Of a stretch of 31,775 nt of DNA, positions 1 through 8,070 are shown piece after piece; the first letter of the stretch is position 1, and the number at the start of each line of letters is the position of its first letter. This DNA is from JAICLV01 sp036380925. Its GTDB lineage: Bacteria; Actinomycetota; Actinomycetes; Acidothermales; Acidothermaceae. A program made the position numbers and the translations under genes. The notes under the pieces are model-generated. The model had not been told where the DNA came from and made no database searches. It saw nothing but the letters and a program-made list of their open reading frames with translations. The stretch lies in the NCBI GenBank assembly GCA_036380925.1, contig DASVDW010000109.1, positions 1 to 31,775 of the forward strand. The letters are read 5' to 3'.

Positions 1-935
1 GCGTTGTCGATCACGATCGCGGCCGGGTCTTCGACCAGCTTCAACGTGCCGAGGGCCGTCTCGGAGAACGCGTTCTTCGCCGCGCTGGACAGCGCGAGCA
101 CGCCGACCACCCGGCCGCCGTGGCCGCGCAACGGCATCGACAAGAAAGTGGCCATCCGCCCCTCGTCGTCCGCGCCGAGGTTCTGATCCGGGTCTGCGAC
201 GCGCGCCTCGACGTCCGCCACCGTCAGCGAGGCGCCGGTCGCCGCGTTCAGCGCGTCGACCGCGGCCGCGATGAACTCGTTGTAGTGGTTGTGCGACGAC
301 TCGCGGGCCACACCGACATAGGCGGAGCGCTCCTCGAGCAGCAGCACACCGGCCAGGTCGTTGTCGACGAAGCGCTGTAACACGCCGAGCACCTGCGCGA
401 CGGTGTCTTCAAAGGTGTGCGCGGTCGACGCGATCGCGGTGACCTCGGCGGCGACCGAGGTCTCGAACAGCTTGCGGTCGAGCAGGTCGCACACCCGAGA
501 CAGCACGTCGTCCGAATCGAGCTCGAGCGGGTCCGGGCGAAGCGCCGGACGTCCGCCGCGCGCCGCCTCGGCCGCCGCCATCGCCTCGGTCACCGCCTCG
601 ACGAGCTCCGGCGCCTCGAAGTCTTTGGTCAGGTAGCGGTCGGCCCCCGCCTGGGCGCCCCAGTACCGGTCGCTCGCGGCGTCCAGCGAGGTGAGCAGGA
701 CGACGGGGATGTCGGAGGTCTGCCAGTCGTCTTTGAGCAGCCGGGCGGCGACATAACCGGACACCCTGGGCATCTGGACGTCGAGCACCACGGCGTCCGG
801 GCGGGTGCGGAACACCGCCTGCACGGCCTCCACGCCGTCCTCGGCGGTGACCACCTCGAAGCCCTCGCGGCTCAGCACGCTCGTGACAATGCGGCGCAAC
901 GTCGGGCTGTCGTCTGCGATGACCACGGTCGGCAT
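1..935 (-). CDS. Response regulator receiver + GAF domain protein (3' end beyond window)
   Basis: The gene is open to the left edge, so only about 311 residues are visible and the C-terminal output is unknown. Residues 1-120 form a CheY-like receiver: acidic pair D8-D9 in VVIADDSP, phospho-acceptor D52 in VVLDVQMP, a switch serine/threonine in VVLLTS and the conserved lysine in YLTKD. After a linker, residues from about 150 onward look like a GAF sensor domain (RFVDNDLAGVLLLEER, then FLSMPLRGHGGRVVGVLAL). The ATG at 935 has a GGGAG about 9 bases upstream. It follows the CheA hybrid by 94 bp on the same strand, so CheA is the likely phosphodonor. A histidine kinase, GGDEF/EAL or phosphatase output could follow off-window. 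The receiver call is firm and the GAF call is by pattern. Confidence 0.88.
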   Translation of the reverse strand, partial: MPTVVIADDSPTLRRIVTSVLSREGFEVVTAEDGVEAVQAVFRTRPDAVVLDVQMPRVSGYVAARLLKDDWQTSDIPVVLLTSLDAASDRYWGAQAGADRYLTKDFEAPELVEAVTEAMAAAEAARGGRPALRPDPLELDSDDVLSRVCDLLDRKLFETSVAAEVTAIASTAHTFEDTVAQVLGVLQRFVDNDLAGVLLLEERSAYVGVARESSHNHYNEFIAAAVDALNAATGASLTVADVEARVADPDQNLGADDEGRMATFLSMPLRGHGGRVVGVLALSSAAKNAFSETALGTLKLVEDPAAIVIDN

Positions 936-974
936 CAGTGTGTTCTCCCAAGCGCTCGTTCGATCCGCTCACTA

Positions 975-1023
975 CATCGGCCGCTGGGGAGGCGAACCGT
1001 ACCCTCGCGGGCCGATTCACCGG
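975..1023 (-). promoter_or_regulatory. Shared GAAT...CCGATG element upstream of the receiver-GAF gene
   Basis: On the minus strand the gap holds CCGGTGAAT (1023-1015) and, 34 bases later, a CCGATG block (GCCGATG on 981-975) that ends 39 bases before the ATG at 935. The same pair of blocks occurs upstream of cheA and of the membrane receptor gene. GCCGATGT resembles the -10 element of sigma-28 (FliA) promoters, but no convincing -35 partner was found. The function is inferred only. Confidence 0.3.
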
Positions 1024-1029
1024 CGATTT

Positions 1030-3375
1030 TCACCGCCCGATCAGCCGCTGGACCGTGTCGACCAACTCGGTCTGGTCGAAGTCGCTCTTGAGCAGGTAGG
1101 CGCTCGCCCCCGCCTCGAGGCCGGCCCGCCGGTCGCCCTCGTCGCCGCGCGACGTCATGATCACGACCGGCACCTGCTCCCAGCCGCGGGTGCGCCTGAT
1201 CGTGCGGGTGAGCGTGAAGCCGTCCATGCCCGGCATCTCGACGTCCGACAACACCAGATCGGCCGGTTCGGAGCGCAGCCGGGCGATGCCGTCGAGCCCG
1301 TCGACCGCGGTGATCACCTCGTAGCCCGCCGATTCCAAGATCACCCGCTCCAGCTCGCGCACGCCGACGGAGTCCTCGACGACGAGCACCCGCGGCTTTC
1401 GGCCGACCGGCGTCGGCTCGCGTTCGGCAACCGGCGACCCCAAGCTGACCGCCCCCGAGATCAGTCCGGACGACGCGCCGCTGCCGCGGCGGCCGGCGAT
1501 CTCGCGCAGGTCGACGAGGCAGACCACGCTGCCGTCGCCGTCGATGGTCGCGCCGGTGACCAGTGGGAGCCGGCCGACGAACGTGCCGAGGTCTTTGACG
1601 ACGAGTTCGAGCTCGCCCTCGAGCCGGTCGACCGACCACGCGATCAGGTCTTGCGCGCCGTTGTTGCGGACGACGAGAGCGGCGCGCGGCTCGCGCGCCC
1701 CGTCGACGCCCAACGCGTCGCCGAGGTCGAGCAGCGGAACGCTCACACCATGTCGCACCACGACCGGAACGCCGGCGACGTTCTCGACGGGCACATCGCG
1801 CAGGCTGATCGACTCCATGACGCCCGGCACCGGGACGGCGTAACGCTCGTCGCCGACCCGCGCGATGAGGCAGCGCAAGACGCCAAGCGTGATGGGCAGA
1901 GTCAGGCTGAACCGGGTTCCCGACCCGAGTTCGCTGAAGACGTCGATGGCGCCGCCGAGGTCGTCGACCGCGGTCTTCACGACGTCCAGACCAACGCCTC
2001 TGCCCGACGTCGACGTCACCGTCGACGCGGTCGAGAACGCCGGCAGGAAAAGCACCTGAAGCAGTTGCGGTCCCGACAACATGCTGCCTGGAGGGAGCAA
2101 TCCCTTCTCGACGGCCGAGGCGCGCACCTTCTCCTCGTCGATGCCGCGCCCGTCGTCCGAGACCTCCAGCACCACCGTGCCACCGGCCGACTTCGCCGAC
2201 ACCGTGACGACAGCGCGCGGCGGTTTGCCGGCCGCGATCCGCTCCTCGGGTTTCTCACAGCCGTGGTCGACCGCGTTGATGAGCAGGTGCTTCAGCGCGT
2301 CGGCCACGCCGTCCAAGACTTTCTTGTCGAGTTCGACGTCCTCCCCGACGAGATGCAAGCCGACATCCTTGCCGGTGGAGCTGGCGACGTCGCGCACCAA
2401 CCGCGGGAACGCGGCGACAACCCGGCGAACCGGCACCATCGCCAGGCCCATGGCGCCATCGCGCACCACGCCCAGGCGGCCGCGAGAGTCCTCGACGAGT
2501 TCGCGGAGCTGGTGGCCTGACGCGTGCAGCTGCTCGCCGACCGACACGACGCGGTGCATCGCGAGTTCCGCCTCGTCCGGCAACTGCGCGGCGTTGGCCG
2601 CCAGCGCCTCGCGAAACGTGCGCAGCCAGCGGTTCTGCTCGGTGACGAGGGCGATCACCTCGGCGGCGTTCTTCTCAACCCGCCGGGTGTCGAGCTCGGC
2701 CTCGCCGACGACGTCCAGCAGGTCGTAGACACGTTGCGAGGTGACCCGCACGCTGTCGAGCGCGCGCTCGCCGCGGTCGACCCCAAGCGGCAGGACGACG
2801 TTGGGAGTGGACGGCGCGGGTGGCGGCGGGACGCTGACCGCGGTGGGCGCCGCCGCGTCGGCTTGCGAGTCCGGCGAGTCCGGCGAGTCCGGCGAGTCCG
2901 GCGATTTCGGTGGCGGGGCTGGGAAAACGATGGCGGCGGCGCGCGCCGGGACCGGTTCGGCAAGACGCGGCACGGTCACCGGGTCGTCGCCGGCGATCGC
3001 GTGTCTCAGCGCTTCGATCAGGGCGGCCAGATGCTCGGCCGGAATCGGCGCGGTCGCGCCGGGAATCGATCGGCTGATGCCGTCGACCGTGGCGAGCAGC
3101 AGATCGACCAGGTCGCGCCGCGCGTGGAACCGTCCGTCGCGAATGGCGCCGAGCAAGTCCTCCGCGGCGTGGGCGGTGTCGAGCACCGCCTGCAGGCCCA
3201 TCATGCGGGCCGAGCCCTTGACCGTGTGCGCGTCGCGGAACAGTCCGGCGACGAGCTGCTTCGGCGACGGATGGTTTTCCAGCTGTAGCAAGCCGGCGCT
3301 CAGCGACGCGAGCCGATCCTCAACCTCGGCGCGAAAGGTCGCGAGCAGCTCAGGGTCTTCAGCCCAGTTGCCCAC
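1030..3375 (-). CDS. cheA: Hybrid chemotaxis histidine kinase CheA with C-terminal receiver
   Basis: This is the central kinase of a chemosensory array; it takes phosphate from ATP onto a histidine and passes it to receivers. Of 781 residues, an Hpt domain comes first with phospho-accepting H50 in the motif AHTVKGSARMMG. A low-complexity linker (repeated SPD, near residues 158-170) follows in place of a clear P2 domain. Next are the dimerisation helix, an ATPase core (N-box HLLINAVDHGCEKPEERI, then VSDDGRGIDEEKV and SGRGVGLDVV), a CheW-like P5 domain, and a receiver at about 661-781 with D711 in SDVEMPGMDG and K763. The GTG start at 3375 has GGAGGA 8 bases upstream. Hybrid CheA-receiver kinases are typical of alternative or type-IV-pilus-like chemosensory systems, so a non-flagellar output is possible. 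Confidence 0.95.
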   Translation of the reverse strand: MGNWAEDPELLATFRAEVEDRLASLSAGLLQLENHPSPKQLVAGLFRDAHTVKGSARMMGLQAVLDTAHAAEDLLGAIRDGRFHARRDLVDLLLATVDGISRSIPGATAPIPAEHLAALIEALRHAIAGDDPVTVPRLAEPVPARAAAIVFPAPPPKSPDSPDSPDSPDSQADAAAPTAVSVPPPPAPSTPNVVLPLGVDRGERALDSVRVTSQRVYDLLDVVGEAELDTRRVEKNAAEVIALVTEQNRWLRTFREALAANAAQLPDEAELAMHRVVSVGEQLHASGHQLRELVEDSRGRLGVVRDGAMGLAMVPVRRVVAAFPRLVRDVASSTGKDVGLHLVGEDVELDKKVLDGVADALKHLLINAVDHGCEKPEERIAAGKPPRAVVTVSAKSAGGTVVLEVSDDGRGIDEEKVRASAVEKGLLPPGSMLSGPQLLQVLFLPAFSTASTVTSTSGRGVGLDVVKTAVDDLGGAIDVFSELGSGTRFSLTLPITLGVLRCLIARVGDERYAVPVPGVMESISLRDVPVENVAGVPVVVRHGVSVPLLDLGDALGVDGAREPRAALVVRNNGAQDLIAWSVDRLEGELELVVKDLGTFVGRLPLVTGATIDGDGSVVCLVDLREIAGRRGSGASSGLISGAVSLGSPVAEREPTPVGRKPRVLVVEDSVGVRELERVILESAGYEVITAVDGLDGIARLRSEPADLVLSDVEMPGMDGFTLTRTIRRTRGWEQVPVVIMTSRGDEGDRRAGLEAGASAYLLKSDFDQTELVDTVQRLIGR
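2865..2900. repeat. Four tandem 9-bp units inside cheA
   Basis: The plus strand shows four consecutive copies of GCGAGTCCG, with a partial fifth copy diverging after 2901. On the coding (minus) strand they give the tripeptide Ser-Pro-Asp repeated four times, in the linker between the Hpt and dimerisation domains. The unit length keeps the frame, so copy number can change linker length without breaking the kinase. Confidence 0.9.
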
Positions 3376-3409
3376 CCGTCATTCCTCCCTCTCGTCGAAC
3401 CCTGCTTCT

Positions 3410-3454
3410 CATCGGGTGAAGGGTTCGCGCTGCCGTTCGAGCCGAATTCGCCCG
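3410..3454 (-). promoter_or_regulatory. Shared GAAT...CCGATG element upstream of cheA
   Basis: On the minus strand, CGGGCGAAT (3454-3446) is followed by TTCACCCGATGAG (the CCCGATG core is 3416-3410), ending 34 bases before the GTG start of cheA. CGGG and CCCG of the two blocks could pair, with a bulged stem TTCGGCT/AGCGCGAA between them. A second possible pairing is GAACCCT (3397-3403) with AGGGTTC (3420-3426). It could be a sigma-28-like promoter, an operator or a leader structure; the sequence does not decide. Confidence 0.3.
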
Positions 3455-3460
3455 CAGAAG

Positions 3461-3479
3461 CCCTTCCGTCGCCGAAGGG
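3461..3479 (-). other. Intercistronic hairpin after the membrane receptor gene
   Basis: CCCTTC (3461-3466) and GAAGGG (3474-3479) form a perfect 6-bp inverted repeat with a 7-base loop, 7 bases past the stop codon of the receptor gene. No T-run follows on the minus strand, so it is not a convincing intrinsic terminator. It could stabilise the upstream transcript end or modulate read-through into cheA. Confidence 0.35.
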
Positions 3480-3486
3480 AAGTCCG

Positions 3487-5151
3487 TCACGACACCCGGA
3501 ACTGCGCGATCGACGCCCGCAGCTCGGCGGCCAGCACGTTCAGCTGGGCGGCCGACGCGGCGGCCTGCTTCGATCCGACGACGTACTGCCGCGACACGTC
3601 CGAGACCTGCATCATCGCGGTCACCACTTGGTCGGACGCCGAGCGCTGCTGCTGCGTCGCGATCGAGATTTCCTTTGCCGCGGTGGTGGTCTCGTCGACC
3701 ATGCCGGAGATCCGCTCGAGCGCGTCGACCACTCCACGGGCCAGCTCGGTGCCTTGATGCACCTCTTTGGCGCCCTCTTCGGTGGCGATGATGGTCGCGT
3801 TGGTCTCGGCCTGGATCTCGCTGACGATGCCCTGGATCTGCGCCGCCGACTCTTGCGAGCGCTCGGCCAGCTTGCGGACTTCGCTTGCCACGACGGCGAA
3901 ACCGCGACCGTGCTCACCGGCGCGGGCGGCCTCGATGGCGGCGTTCAAGGCGAGCAGGTTGGTCTGGTCAGCCAGGTCGTCGATGACCTCGAGAATGCGG
4001 CCGATCTCCTGCGACTTCTCACCGAGCGACAACGCGCGGGTGGCGATGGAGTCGACGCGGTGCGCGATGGTGTCCATCGCCGAGACGGAGGCCGACACCG
4101 CCTCGCGACCCTCTTCGGCGAAGCGCAACGTCTCCGCGGCGTAGCGGGCGACCGCCTCGGACGTCTCGGCGATCTGCGCGGCGGTTGCGGCCAACTCCTC
4201 AATGGTTGAAGTGGTTTCGGCAACGGCGGACGACTGCTGGGTCGCCGAGGCCGCGTGCTCCTCAGCGGTGGCGAGCAACTCGCCGGCCGAGGCGGAGATG
4301 CTCTCGCCGCTGCCGCGAATCTGCTCGACGAGCAGCCGCAGGTTGCCAAGCGTGTTGTTGAACGCGGACTGCAGCGACGCCATCGTCTCGTCCGCATCGT
4401 CGACGGCGTTGCTCCACGCGGTGTTGGCGTTGGAGAGGTCGCCGCGGGCGGCGTTGGCGAGCGACTCCGAGAGCCGGTCGACCTTCACCTTCAACTCGGC
4501 GCGTTCGCGACGGGTCTCGTCCAGCAATGCCTCGCGCTCGACGCGGGCGTTCTCGATCAGCTCGACGCGCAGCTGCTCGACCTGCTCGTGCTGCCGAGCG
4601 CGCTCGGCTTCGGCGTCCTTGTGCAGATGCGCGATCGAGTTGGCCAACGTGTTGGTGAACCACACCACGGCTGGCATCGACGGCAACACGAGCAGCAGGT
4701 TGAGCGCCGACACCTTCTCGACGTCATGAGAGACGGCGGTGGCGGTGAAGGCGAGGACGCTCGATGCAAACGCGTACGACTGCGACTTCCATGGCCGGTC
4801 GACGATGGCGGTCGACAGCAGCACCGGGACGTAGAGCACCCAGAACGGTGAGTCGACACCGTGCGCGACGACCAGGACGCCGGTGATGCCGCCGAGGTAG
4901 ACCAAGCGGCCTAGGTCGGCGACCGGCCCGGTGCGGGCCAACGCCGGGTTGTCCAGCTCGGTCAGCGAGATGACGGTGACAATCGCGGCGCCCAGGGCGG
5001 CGACGCCGAGACCGGCGAGCAGCTTCGGCTCGTTGACCGACAGTGAGTCGGTGATCTGCGAGCCCACGGCGAGCACGCCGCCGAAGGCGAGCGCGAGCAT
5101 GAGCCACATGCAGGCCGACGCGACCTGTTGCAGCCGCTTGAAGACGTCCAC
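3487..5151 (-). CDS. Methyl-accepting chemotaxis protein with polytopic membrane sensor
   Basis: This 554-residue receptor probably feeds CheA and CheW encoded beside it. Residues 1-170 hold about six hydrophobic segments joined by short loops (for example WLMLALAFGGVLAVG and LLAGLGVAALGAAIVTVI), with no sizeable extracytoplasmic ligand domain. A long charged coiled coil follows (about 175-240), then the HAMP-like phrase ANAARGDLS. The C-terminal half is a methyl-accepting signalling domain whose hairpin tip reads DQTNLLALNAAIEAARAGE followed by GRGFAVVASEVRKLAERS, the CheA/CheW contact region in this family. The GTG start at 5151 has GGAGGG close upstream. A membrane-embedded sensor suggests membrane state, redox or a hydrophobic ligand as input, which is inference. 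Confidence 0.93.
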   Translation of the reverse strand: MDVFKRLQQVASACMWLMLALAFGGVLAVGSQITDSLSVNEPKLLAGLGVAALGAAIVTVISLTELDNPALARTGPVADLGRLVYLGGITGVLVVAHGVDSPFWVLYVPVLLSTAIVDRPWKSQSYAFASSVLAFTATAVSHDVEKVSALNLLLVLPSMPAVVWFTNTLANSIAHLHKDAEAERARQHEQVEQLRVELIENARVEREALLDETRRERAELKVKVDRLSESLANAARGDLSNANTAWSNAVDDADETMASLQSAFNNTLGNLRLLVEQIRGSGESISASAGELLATAEEHAASATQQSSAVAETTSTIEELAATAAQIAETSEAVARYAAETLRFAEEGREAVSASVSAMDTIAHRVDSIATRALSLGEKSQEIGRILEVIDDLADQTNLLALNAAIEAARAGEHGRGFAVVASEVRKLAERSQESAAQIQGIVSEIQAETNATIIATEEGAKEVHQGTELARGVVDALERISGMVDETTTAAKEISIATQQQRSASDQVVTAMMQVSDVSRQYVVGSKQAAASAAQLNVLAAELRASIAQFRVS

Positions 5152-5188
5152 CAGCCCTCCCAGACCGACGCGGATGGCACTCGTTCAC

Positions 5189-5243
5189 CCATCGGGAGGA
5201 GTGACCGGGCACTGAAGCGCTGGCCCGGTTCAAGATTCGCCCG
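5189..5243 (-). promoter_or_regulatory. Shared GAAT...CCGATG element upstream of the membrane receptor gene
   Basis: In the 119-bp gap before the receptor gene the minus strand carries CGGGCGAAT (5243-5235) and CCCGATGGGTGAA (the CCCGATGG core is 5196-5189), ending 37 bases before the GTG start. Between them CCGGGC and GCCCGG form a perfect 6-bp hairpin. TCAG lies 15 bases before CCCGATGG, which is loosely like an actinobacterial FliA promoter. Weak individually; noted because it recurs at three chemotaxis genes. Confidence 0.3.
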
Positions 5244-5270
5244 GCTGGCCTAACCCGCGATGTTCGACGG

Positions 5271-5789
5271 TCAGCTGGCCATGCGTCGCGGCGACGGCAG
5301 CCGCAACCGCAGGTTGAGCACCGCGGCGGGGTCGAGCACCGCGATCGGGCCGGTCGGCTCGGTGAACTGTCCGACGAGCAGCGAGCTGGCGTCGCCGTCC
5401 AATGTCATCGGCGGTGGGTCGATGCGGTCCTCGTCGCAATCGATCACGCCTTGCACGCCTTCGGTGAGCAGCCCGACGGTCACCGCGTTCTCGGTGAGGA
5501 CGACGAGGCGCCCCAGCGAGCCGGTCGGCGTGATCGCCGCGCCGAGCAGCGGCCGGACGTCGAGCACGGCGAGGATCCGCCCACGCCAGTTCGCGACCCC
5601 GGCCAGCCAGCCGGGTGTGCCTGGCACGCGGGTCAGCCGCGGCAGCCGTCCAACCTCGGCGACCGCCGACATGCCGACCGCGTAGCGAGACCCGCCAAGA
5701 CGCATCAGCACATAGCCGTTCGGTTCGGTGCGCACGCCCCGGTTCGCGCCATCGACACCCAACAGCGACGCTGCGTCAAGCTGGGTCAT
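5271..5789 (-). CDS. cheW: CheW-like coupling protein
   Basis: This 172-residue protein fits the CheW family, the adaptor that links receptors to CheA in the array. After a short N-terminal tail the SH3-like fold is visible: YVLMRLGGSRYAVGMSAVAEV opens the domain, then LPRLTRVPGTPGWLAGVANWRGRILAVLDVRPLLG carries the usual proline/tryptophan and NWRG signature. The acidic ILAVLDV and VGLLTEGVQGVIDCDED strands complete it. It lies 119 bp before the membrane receptor gene and 7 bp after the DUF6113-like gene, all on one strand. Some single CheW-domain proteins act as scaffolds rather than core CheW. CheR, CheB and stand-alone CheY are not seen in the window. Confidence 0.9.
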   Translation of the reverse strand: MTQLDAASLLGVDGANRGVRTEPNGYVLMRLGGSRYAVGMSAVAEVGRLPRLTRVPGTPGWLAGVANWRGRILAVLDVRPLLGAAITPTGSLGRLVVLTENAVTVGLLTEGVQGVIDCDEDRIDPPPMTLDGDASSLLVGQFTEPTGPIAVLDPAAVLNLRLRLPSPRRMAS

Positions 5790-5796
5790 GCCATCT

Positions 5797-6189
5797 TCAT
5801 CGGTCGGTCTTGGACGACGGTAAAGCTCTCGCGGGCACGATCCTCGCCGCCACCACCGCGGCCAGGATCACACCGACGATGCCGAGCAGCAGGAACGCGA
5901 TCGCGTCGGCGCCAGAACCCGGCAGCACGATGTCTCCGCCCGGGTGCGGCAAGAACAGCAGGCCCAACACGGCGACGAACCACCCGACTCCCGGCATGAA
6001 CGCCGCGTCCCGCGATTGCAACGCCCACGCCGCGAGCACGCCGAACCCCACGTTCAGGACGAGCGCAGCGAGCGCGCCAACCGAGATGTGCACCGGTCCG
6101 AGCACCAGCAGCCGGGTCGCCTGCAATCCGGTGAACAGGCCGACGACGATGCCAACCACGCCGATCAAGAGCATCGCCCACCGGTACAC
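5797..6189 (-). CDS. Small four-helix membrane protein, DUF6113-like
   Basis: The 130-residue product is almost entirely hydrophobic with four predicted membrane segments: WAMLLIGVVGIVVGLFTGL, VGALAALVLNVGFGVLAAWAL, GVGWFVAVLGLLFL and DAIAFLLLGIVGVILAAVVAA. A short basic tail follows. Length and layout match the uncharacterised actinobacterial DUF6113 group, by pattern only. The GTG at 6189 starts 30 bp after the MrpD stop, and the gene ends 7 bp before cheW. It therefore bridges the antiporter and chemosensory operons. No function can be assigned. Confidence 0.75.
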   Translation of the reverse strand: MYRWAMLLIGVVGIVVGLFTGLQATRLLVLGPVHISVGALAALVLNVGFGVLAAWALQSRDAAFMPGVGWFVAVLGLLFLPHPGGDIVLPGSGADAIAFLLLGIVGVILAAVVAARIVPARALPSSKTDR

Positions 6190-6219
6190 GCAGCGCAGCC
6201 TAGAGCGACCGACGCGACA

Positions 6220-8070
6220 TCACCGCACGGGCACGCCGACGAGTGCGCCGAGCAACGCCAGCCCAACCAACAGCCACGCCACGTAGTCACCGATGTGGCC
6301 CGAATGCGCCCGCCGGACGACCCGCAACGGGCCGCCGAGCGTCGCCGCACCGCGCCGAATCGCGGCGGGGAACCGCTGCGCGTAAAGCGCGAGGAACGCG
6401 AAGCCAACCGCCAGCGCCGCTGACGCGAGCCCGAGAACGACGCCCAACGTCGTCCAATGCATATCCGGCACATGCGGCAGCGGTGCGCCGGCCGTGTTGG
6501 TCACCGCCTGCGACGCGTACCCGCCGCGATCGATGAACTCATGGGCGGCCTTCCCAACCGCCTCGGCCAAACCCGGCGCCACGCCCAGCGCAAGGCTGCC
6601 ACCGAGCAGGACGACGATAGGGATTTGCATGGTCAGCGGCACCTTCGCCAGGGTGCCGCCGACCTCCGGCTCCTCCTCTGACCCGGACGTCGACTCGGAC
6701 TGGCTCAGCTCCGCCGGCCGGTCGCCCAGACCGAAGTAGATGCGCAGCGCGGCCCGCAACACCGCGCCGGCGGTGACTGCCGACACCAAGACAAACAACG
6801 CCGGCAACCATTCATAGCCAGCCTTGAGCGTCGCCGATTCGGCGATGTCCTTTCCCAAGCCGGTGCCGAACGGCGGGCACGCCGCGAGCGCCAGCCCGCC
6901 AAGCACCCAAAGCCACGGCAGAAACCGCGCTTGCTTGCCGCGCCCAAACAGCTCCTTTTCGTCGACCGACCCGTACCGGTTCAAGACGATGCCGGCGAGC
7001 AAGAAGAGGGCCGACTTGGCTCCCGCGTGTCCGAGCACATACAACGCCGCGCCGGCCGTCCCGCCGTCGTCCAGCATGGCGAAGGCGACGAGAAACAAGC
7101 CGACGTGCCCGACGGTCGAGTATGCGAGCAAACGCTTCACGTGCCGTTGACAAAAGCACATCACCGATCCGACGACCGCCGTCAACGTGCCCAGGACGAC
7201 GAACGCTCCGCGGATCGCGTGGTGCGGAATCGCGCCCTCGAACACGACCCAGTAGACGCGGGCCACACCGTAGACGCCGAGTTCGACCATCACCCCGCTG
7301 AACAAGACGCACACCGGCGTTGGGGCGACGGCGTGCGCGTCGGCCAGCCAGAAATGCAGTGGCACCATCGCCGCCTTCACCAGGAAACCGGCCATGATGA
7401 AGACGAATGCCAGAACAACGAGCGCAGACAGCCCGTGCTCGTCGACCGACTTCGCCAGCAGCGGCAATTGCAGGTTCCCCGTCACGGCGTACAAAATCCC
7501 GATGCCGGTGAGCGAGAAGTAGGCGCCAAGGGAGTTGATCACGCCGAAGTTCAAGCTGCCCTGCAAGGACGACGGATCCTCCGTCTTGAAGCCGGTGAGC
7601 GCGTACGCGGCGGCGCCCATCAGCTCGAAGAACACGAACATGTTGAAGATGTCGCCGCTGAGCGCGAAGCCTTCCATCCCAGCGAGAAACATGAGCATCA
7701 GCGGGTGGAAATGCCCGCCGATGTCGTCGAAGTACTTCCAACCGAACAGCATCGCCAGGGCCATCAACACCGCGATCAGGACGGCCAGGCCGGCGCTCAT
7801 CCGGTCGCCGACGAGCACCAGGCCGACCGAGCTCCCGCCCTTCGTCGGCTTCCAGCCGGCGAGCCAGCTCACGACGCGACCCCGATGCCCCTCGGTGTTC
7901 GCCGCGACCACGGCGGCGAGGGCCGCGACGCCGGCCGCGGTCATCGTCGCCATGACGTCGGTCAGCACCCGCGGCACATACGGGCCGATCGACACCATGA
8001 GCGCAGCCATCGCGATGGGGACGACGACGATGACCGGCAGCAGGTTCGCCACGCCGGAGCTGAAGGGCAC
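6220..8070 (-). CDS. mrpD: Mrp/Mbh-type antiporter subunit D (proton-translocating NuoN/M-like)
   Basis: The 616-residue protein belongs to the complex I antiporter-like family (Proton_antipo_M). Key family residues are visible: the membrane glutamate in NMFVFFELMGAAAYALTGFK and the lysine in FLVKAAMVPLHFWLADAHAVAPTPV. Helix-rich segments span the first 480 residues. It is longer than usual for MrpD (about 500): after an acidic insert (ESTSGSEEEPEVGG) there are extra helices ending in HSGHIGDYVAWLLVGLALLGALV, a tail like those of NuoL/HyfB proteins. The GTG start at 8070 directly abuts the MrpC stop. As the last gene of the antiporter operon it should provide the main ion channel, since no NuoL-like MrpA is present in the window. 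Confidence 0.93.
   Translation of the reverse strand: MPFSSGVANLLPVIVVVPIAMAALMVSIGPYVPRVLTDVMATMTAAGVAALAAVVAANTEGHRGRVVSWLAGWKPTKGGSSVGLVLVGDRMSAGLAVLIAVLMALAMLFGWKYFDDIGGHFHPLMLMFLAGMEGFALSGDIFNMFVFFELMGAAAYALTGFKTEDPSSLQGSLNFGVINSLGAYFSLTGIGILYAVTGNLQLPLLAKSVDEHGLSALVVLAFVFIMAGFLVKAAMVPLHFWLADAHAVAPTPVCVLFSGVMVELGVYGVARVYWVVFEGAIPHHAIRGAFVVLGTLTAVVGSVMCFCQRHVKRLLAYSTVGHVGLFLVAFAMLDDGGTAGAALYVLGHAGAKSALFLLAGIVLNRYGSVDEKELFGRGKQARFLPWLWVLGGLALAACPPFGTGLGKDIAESATLKAGYEWLPALFVLVSAVTAGAVLRAALRIYFGLGDRPAELSQSESTSGSEEEPEVGGTLAKVPLTMQIPIVVLLGGSLALGVAPGLAEAVGKAAHEFIDRGGYASQAVTNTAGAPLPHVPDMHWTTLGVVLGLASAALAVGFAFLALYAQRFPAAIRRGAATLGGPLRVVRRAHSGHIGDYVAWLLVGLALLGALVGVPVR

Noticed and set aside
805..2520. 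A 571-residue open frame antisense to cheA
   Set aside because: It is Arg/Asp/Ala-rich shadow sequence, while the opposite strand carries all CheA domains.
3397..3426. Intrinsic terminator between the receptor gene and cheA
   Set aside because: The GAACCCT/AGGGTTC pairing has a 16-base loop and no T-run, and it lies where a leader or promoter is more likely.
936..5270. Cyclic-di-GMP (GEMM-I) riboswitch upstream of the chemotaxis genes
   Set aside because: CCGATG and GNRA-like loops were suggestive, but the conserved GCAAA/ACGCAAAGCC blocks are missing in all three gaps.
5271..5439. A small gene in the other frame within the cheW end
   Set aside because: It is short, in an alternative frame of a convincing CheW protein, and lacks a ribosome site or family pattern.
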